22,074 bases of DNA from assembly GCA_002751075.1 (NCBI GenBank), contig NAOQ01000246.1, positions 10,170 through 32,243 on the forward strand. The letters are read 5' to 3'. The notes beneath the pieces were generated by a model. It was not told where the DNA came from, ran no database searches, and saw only the letters and a program-made list of their open reading frames with translations. Origin of the DNA: Ichthyophonus hoferi. Its lineage: Eukaryota; Opisthokonta; Ichthyosporea; Ichthyophonida; Ichthyophonidae. Below, in pieces: positions 11,001 to 22,074 of this stretch (positions within the stretch are counted from its first letter, which is position 1; every line of letters begins with the position of its first letter). The position numbers and the translations under genes are program-made.

Positions 11001-12297
11001 AAAGTCCAATCGTTAATACTTCTTAACGGGGCCCACGGCAAAGTGTTTCAAAGTGCCCTGCAGCCTTTGACATATATCCCCCTGATGACTAGCTTGATTA
11101 ATGCCATTGTTGGCTGGCAGATGCAAAGCCCCATCACCATTCCTAGCCTTTCTCCCTATGTTCGTAGAGTGGTTAAGGCTGTGCCCCGCCTACTGGCTAA
11201 CAATAATCTGATAACGGTATGTAGCAATCATGTGTGCTTATTGGTTGGCCGTGTCTCCTCACTTCGTGCCTGCCTATTCTTAGCAGTTATTTTAATTATA
11301 ATGATTTTCTACAAATAGCAATTTGTTATATCTCACACCCCAATGCCCTATTTACATCTTCCTGCCATAGAGGCAAGGAGAGGGGTATGACCACCAATGA
11401 GAAATGAGTTATATATGTTTGATCCAATTGTCATTCTTATCATCGGTCATTTACTAAAGTTTATTCACATAACCAATACGATTCTTGCTAATGTTACATG
11501 GTGTTGGTCCCTTGGCCACAGATGAGTGAAGGTGCCTACCTAAACGTATTCCTATCCGAGTACCTTTACAATGCAGACGAGCGGACTGTAGCCAATTATT
11601 GGCGGCTATTCCTAGAATTAGATAATCATTCGGTACATCATCGGTTGTCCGGAATCAAACAGCCTACCCTACTGATAGGAGGTGGTCTAGACTTTTTAAC
11701 TCCCATCGATACAATGAGAGTTATGAAGGAGAAAATACCCAATTCTCAACTGGTGGTGGACTGGCGTTCCACCCATATGACTCTATTGGAGAATACCGAG
11801 GTGGTATGTTTTACCGGCCTCACTCTCTTTCTCTCTCTCTTTCTCCACTCACCCCATGCTTGTATTTTGACTTTCTTCTAGCTTGACTGTATGCTCCAGT
11901 ACTCTATTGCCTATGATATGGATGCGACCAGCAGTCCATCTACTTATACCAAATTGTACTCGCATCTACCTTTTAATATATCCTAACATGTTCCAAAGCC
12001 TCCCTATTGGAGGTATGTGACATGCAATGTGCCCTAGTCCAATCCAGTCTTGGTCGCTAATATGTAGCTCCCCCCAACCCCAATATTCACTCACTGCAGG
12101 TTATGGATAATATGACCCCATTCTTGATCGAGGTCAAGTTAGGCAAGAATCCCGATGGCAGTTCATCTTATTCCAATCAACCAATTGCTGAGCCATGTGG
12201 GGCATGTAGCCATATCAGGGTAGAGGGATGCAAGAATATGCAGTCCAAATCACCTAGAAGTAGTAATTGTGCTTGTAACAAGTCACTATACATGTAA
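8032..12297 (+). CDS. Membrane-anchored alpha/beta hydrolase (six exons)
   Basis: Serine hydrolase of the alpha/beta fold (Abhydrolase_1 type; esterase, lipase or iminopeptidase-like, substrate unknown). Exons: 8032-8220, 8884-9060, 9840-10161, 10999-11216, 11522-11803, 12100-12297; all phases agree and give about 461 residues. Residues about 11-75 are strongly hydrophobic, suggesting one or two membrane spans before the catalytic domain. The domain begins near YELKVRDGTRITYHVIPG. Motifs: AAGLGIHGYSGY oxyanion region (about 143-154), WDYRGLFDSE (170-178), nucleophile elbow GHSMGVQ (Ser about 215), LLNGAHGKVFQSALQP (238-252), acid in GGGLDFLTP (Asp about 359), and histidine in STHMTLLE (His about 387). 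The LLNG.HG.VF..ALQP and WDYRGLF signatures resemble bacterial hydrolases as I remember them. The last exon was chosen because TLLE plus 13 residues ending in FL matches the family's C-terminal helix. Exon 3 could instead start at 9861. The ATG at 8032 is the first in-frame ATG after a likely splice acceptor at 8000. Confidence 0.88.
8221..8883 (+). other. Hydrolase intron 1 (663 bases)
   Basis: Phase 0, with a weak donor GTTGGT and a good acceptor TTTAACAG. The interior has a CT-rich stretch around 8300-8340 and two CCAATCA heptamers (8340-8346, 8746-8752). No other structure was seen. Confidence 0.6.
9061..9839 (+). other. Hydrolase intron 2 (779 bases)
   Basis: Strong donor GTAGGT after KSYDV, and acceptor GGCAG before TVTGINE (or an alternative 21 bases later). 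The intron is AT- and pyrimidine-rich. It shows long open frames by chance, but none with family similarity. Confidence 0.6.
10162..10998 (+). other. Hydrolase intron 3 (837 bases)
   Basis: Phase 1, donor GTGTGT and acceptor ACTCACAG; it joins VHP to DKVQSLILLNG. Its 3' third, roughly 10660-10990, is pyrimidine-rich. Nothing else was recognised. Confidence 0.7.
11217..11521 (+). other. Hydrolase intron 4 (305 bases)
   Basis: Phase 0, donor GTATGT after NNLIT and acceptor TTGGCCACAG before MSEGAYL. Contents are unremarkable. Confidence 0.7.
11882..11986 (+). other. Possible alternative last exon of the hydrolase
   Basis: After a CT-rich tract ending in CTTCTAG, a phase-0 frame encodes LDCMLQYSIAYDMD and about 20 more residues to a TAA at 11984-11986. 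It could join the exon ending LLENTEV as an alternative terminal exon. It lacks the helix with FL at the conserved distance that the 12100-12297 exon has, so I treat it as alternative or as plain intron. Confidence 0.25.
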
Positions 12298-12513
12298 TAT
12301 GTATTCACATCAGTAATCATAGGAAGGCAGACAGGAGAATATTATTATGTAGCTGTCTTGCACACGTTTTTAATCTAGGAATTTTTTATTTGCTTCGAGC
12401 CATTTTGATTGAACGATATGACATCGCAGTGCACCACTTGGCACGTAGCGACTTACATTATATACCTCATGAGATCCAACCATATATATTATATATATAT
12501 ACGGATAAATAGA

Positions 12514-12519
12514 AATAAA
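12514..12519 (+). terminator. Candidate poly(A) signal of the hydrolase gene
   Basis: AATAAA about 217 bases after the TAA that ends the hydrolase frame, and the first good match downstream on the plus strand. Confidence 0.45.
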
Positions 12520-12540
12520 CATTCAATATTTAATACTAGA

Positions 12541-12546
12541 TTTATT
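12541..12546 (-). terminator. Candidate poly(A) signal of NVL
   Basis: AATAAA on the minus strand (TTTATT here), about 630 bases after the NVL stop codon. A TATAAA variant nearer the stop, around 12938, is an alternative. Confidence 0.3.
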
Positions 12547-12701
12547 TGACGACTTTGTCCATCTTTACAACTTTCAATGTTGTTGAGGGCAAGGATGTCC
12601 TTGGGCATCAAGGCCTAGCTTGGCAGAGAGACCACCGAATGAATCAATTCTATGACCTCATGCGACGATATGTGATTGTCTTATAACACCATTCGCAATC
12701 C

Positions 12702-12721
12702 ATATATATATATATATATAT
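12702..12721. repeat. (AT)n microsatellite
   Basis: Ten uninterrupted AT units in the intergenic region between the hydrolase and NVL. A similar but interrupted AT tract lies at 12482-12501. Confidence 0.8.
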
Positions 12722-13178
12722 CACCTAAAGCAAGCCAGATCGTCTCTATTGGCCCAACATGAAATATTAGAGATCCCAGGTTGGTTGAATTAGAGATTTT
12801 CTAGTCTAAGGGGTTTGATCGGCGTGTAATTAGATGGGATGCGGAGGGGGTGTCAAATTCTGTGTAAAAATATCAAGGTAATAGGCTATAAAGAGAATAG
12901 AGCTGATAGGACAGTGCTACACTCCACTGCTTCTTGTTTATATTAAGCTGTCGGAGCCCACATTTCGCTATTACTACTGCACCCAGGATACACTTCCTAT
13001 CTAGATACTGTCCCGTAGTATTAAAATCATTCATGTTATTATACTCTCTCTCTCACGTAACTTGTTTCTTGGCATTAGTTGAGCTGGAAACTACAGAGAC
13101 CAATATTTCTGACCCTATACGTTTACTATGAATACAACCATTTCTTTCCATCTCAAGCCAATAATAGCAGTAGATGGA

Positions 13179-21739
<8,561 letters not shown>

Positions 21740-21770
21740 CTAGAAGAATGGGTGGGAGAAAGATATAGAT

Positions 21771-22074
21771 TAGTACAGTATAGTACAGTACAGTACAGTA
21801 TAGTATAGTGTAGTGTAGTATAGTATAGTATAGTATAGTATAGTATAGTGTAGTATAGTATAGTATAGTGTAGTATAGTATAGTATAGTACAGTACAGTA
21901 TAGTNTAGTATAGTATAGTATAGTGTAGTATAGTATAGTATAGTGTAGTATAGTATAGTATAGTACAGTACAGTATAGTATAGTGTGGTATAGTATAGTA
22001 TAGTATAGTATAGTATAGTGTAGTACAGTATAGTATAGTGTAGTATAGTATAGTGTAGTATAGTATAGTATAGT
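21771..22074. repeat. TAGTA pentanucleotide satellite in NVL 5' intron
   Basis: At least 304 bases of a 5-base repeat run to the window edge without one break in phase. Main unit TAGTA; variants TAGTG, CAGTA and one TGGTA; one ambiguous base at 21905. Variant units are not random: the 11-unit block at 21846-21900 is repeated exactly at 21921-21975. On the NVL sense strand the unit reads TACTA. The array lies just upstream of the acceptor of the exon at 21652-21739, so it is intronic. Confidence 0.95.

Larger units (their letters stand above)
12298..13178. other. Tail-to-tail intergenic region (hydrolase and NVL 3' UTRs)
   Basis: It contains two AT-repeat tracts (12482-12501 and 12702-12721) and the candidate poly(A) signals of both flanking genes. 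No coding exon was recognised; short open frames around 12934-13131 have no recognisable content. Confidence 0.6.

Noticed and set aside
21771-22074. CRISPR-like array
   Set aside because: The repeat is a plain 5-base tandem array with no spacers, inside a eukaryotic intron.

Overview
The window is eukaryotic nuclear DNA. It is AT-rich and carries three spliced protein genes with many short GT-AG introns; reading frames and codon phases join cleanly at nearly every junction. No prokaryotic operon structure, tRNA, rRNA, CRISPR array or transposon was recognised. The NVL protein is animal-like and the introns are dense, so an early-branching animal or a unicellular relative of animals (sponge or ichthyosporean type) seems likely. 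That placement is inference and I cannot name the organism.

Layout. Bases 1-73 may be the last coding bases of a plus-strand gene that runs in from the left. Bases 669-6560 (minus) hold a nine-exon ABCG half-transporter of about 634 residues, with an N-terminal ATPase domain and a C-terminal membrane domain. Bases 6561-8031 are a head-to-head intergenic region with a cluster of CCAAT boxes. Bases 8032-12297 (plus) hold a six-exon membrane-anchored alpha/beta hydrolase of about 461 residues with a complete Ser-Asp-His triad. Bases 12298-13178 are a tail-to-tail intergenic region in which candidate poly(A) signals for the two flanking genes lie about 25 bases apart. Bases 13179-21739 (minus) hold at least 22 exons of the nucleolar tandem AAA ATPase NVL (yeast Rix7). 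Its first exon or exons lie beyond the right edge, and the intron there contains a pentanucleotide TAGTA array that reaches the end of the window.

Function. NVL/Rix7 is a housekeeping factor of 60S ribosome maturation. The ABCG transporter and the membrane hydrolase are transcribed divergently from a shared region and could both act on lipid or hydrophobic substrates, but their co-function is only a guess from position. No clearly new multi-gene system was found. The items most worth a second look are the membrane-anchored, bacterial-looking hydrolase with two possible last exons, a candidate SUMO-interacting motif in the NVL linker, the higher-order structure of the TAGTA array, and several unusual splice junctions.
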